DNA of 7,267 bases from an uncultured Lachnospiraceae bacterium (GTDB lineage Bacteria; Bacillota; Clostridia; Lachnospirales; Lachnospiraceae), in NCBI GenBank assembly GCA_946639085.1, contig CAMPBP010000063.1, positions 1 through 7,267 of the forward strand, read 5' to 3'. Below are positions 6,800 through 7,267 of the stretch, piece after piece. Each line of letters starts with the position of its first letter. The first letter of the stretch is position 1. The translations under genes were made by a program, and so were the position numbers. The notes beneath the pieces are model-generated. The model searched no databases. It was not told the origin of the DNA and saw only the letters and a list, made by a program, of their open reading frames with translations.

Positions 6800-7267
6800 A
6801 TGAAAAAGTTCAGAGCATTATTACTTGTTGTTGTTCTTGTTATCAGTTCCGTATTGTGCGCTTGCGGCGGCAAGTCCGGCGGTAACATCAAAGTGGGCGT
6901 GGTTAACAATCCCCCTTCAGAGTCAGGTTATCGTGAAGCAAACGTAAAAGATATGGAAAAAGTCTTCTCGGCAGAGAACGGCTACGATCTTAAGACATTC
7001 TACAGCTTAAAGAACGACGAGCAGCTTCAGGCAGCACAGGGATTCATCACAGAAGGTGTTGATTATCTTCTTATCTCCGCAGCTGAGACCACAGGTTGGG
7101 ACGATGTTCTTAAAAAGGCTAAAGAAGCCGGCATCAAAGTTTATCTCTTTGACCGTATGATCGATGTTGACGAAAGCCTTTACGAAGCAGCAGTTGTTTC
7201 CGACATGGCTAAGGAAGGCGAGACCGCAGTTAAGTGGTTACTTGACCAGAACCTTCCGGAGTACAAC
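6800..7267 (+). CDS. Sugar ABC transporter substrate-binding lipoprotein (3' truncated)
   Basis: The first 156 residues of an extracytoplasmic sugar-binding protein, open to the window edge. A signal peptide (MKKFR, hydrophobic core) ends in the good lipobox LCAC with Cys22. The fold is the same Peripla_BP_4 group as the binding protein at 2963, with matching landmarks: VGVVNNPPSESGYRE (32-46), NDEQLQAAQGFI (72-83), TTGWDDVLKKAKEAGI (97-112) and LFDRMID (116-122). The aromatic pocket position is Tyr (SESGYR) where the other has Trp (SESAWR), and the QKQENQ segment is replaced by KNDEQLQ, so the ligands may be related but not identical. The ribosome binding site AAAGGAGG, 6 nt before the ATG, is the strongest in the window. 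Together with its own promoter this suggests high expression, as expected of the first gene of a transport operon. ATPase and permease genes are expected beyond the edge. Confidence 0.93.
   Translation, partial: MKKFRALLLVVVLVISSVLCACGGKSGGNIKVGVVNNPPSESGYREANVKDMEKVFSAENGYDLKTFYSLKNDEQLQAAQGFITEGVDYLLISAAETTGWDDVLKKAKEAGIKVYLFDRMIDVDESLYEAAVVSDMAKEGETAVKWLLDQNLPEYN

Noticed and set aside
6712..6910. A 65-codon reverse-strand frame over the promoter region and start of the last gene
   Set aside because: It is antisense to a clear lipoprotein signal peptide and a strong ribosome binding site, and its low-complexity Thr/Asn sequence is not protein-like.

Overview
The window looks like chromosome from a Gram-positive anaerobe of the class Clostridia, most likely a Lachnospiraceae-type gut or rumen bacterium. 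This is judged from moderate GC content, strong GGAGG-type ribosome binding sites, lipoprotein sugar-binding proteins, and a YesM/YesN-type sensor and regulator pair beside a sugar-transporter gene. All genes read on the + strand and are tightly packed. No RNA gene, CRISPR array, insertion sequence or intrinsic terminator is visible, and no gene-free stretch exceeds about 150 bases.

Left block (1-2910), apparently a cell-envelope module. It opens with the last 24 codons of a membrane protein, possibly an ABC-2 type permease. Next is a small HisKA-type sensor kinase of the kind found beside peptide-antibiotic ABC transporters. Its only sensible start is a non-canonical ATT at 161, because the first ATG (200) would cut the membrane helix in half and has no ribosome binding site. 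Two membrane proteins follow: a 196-residue protein with an exported domain between two helices, and a 417-residue polytopic protein that resembles a GT-C glycosyltransferase. These two overlap by ATGA and are likely to work together.

Right block (2963-7267), a sugar-sensing and uptake module. A YtfQ-like sugar-binding lipoprotein is followed by a YesM/LytS-type sensor kinase and a YesN-type response regulator with an AraC DNA-binding domain. The three genes are nearly contiguous: a 6-nt gap, then a 20-nt overlap. After a 146-nt intergenic region with a plausible promoter comes a second sugar-binding lipoprotein of the same broad family, cut by the window edge. The arrangement matches three-component sugar sensing as described for XylFII-LytS-YesN in Clostridium: the first binding protein would act as the extracytoplasmic sensor for the kinase, and the regulator would activate the transport operon that starts with the second binding protein. 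The ligand cannot be read from the sequence; a pentose or furanose sugar is a reasonable guess.

The most unusual points are the ATT start with a possible ribosome-binding-site hairpin on the first kinase, the same-frame SBP-TGA-kinase junction, the uncharacterised kinase/GT-C cassette, and the pairing of a sensing with a transporting binding protein.
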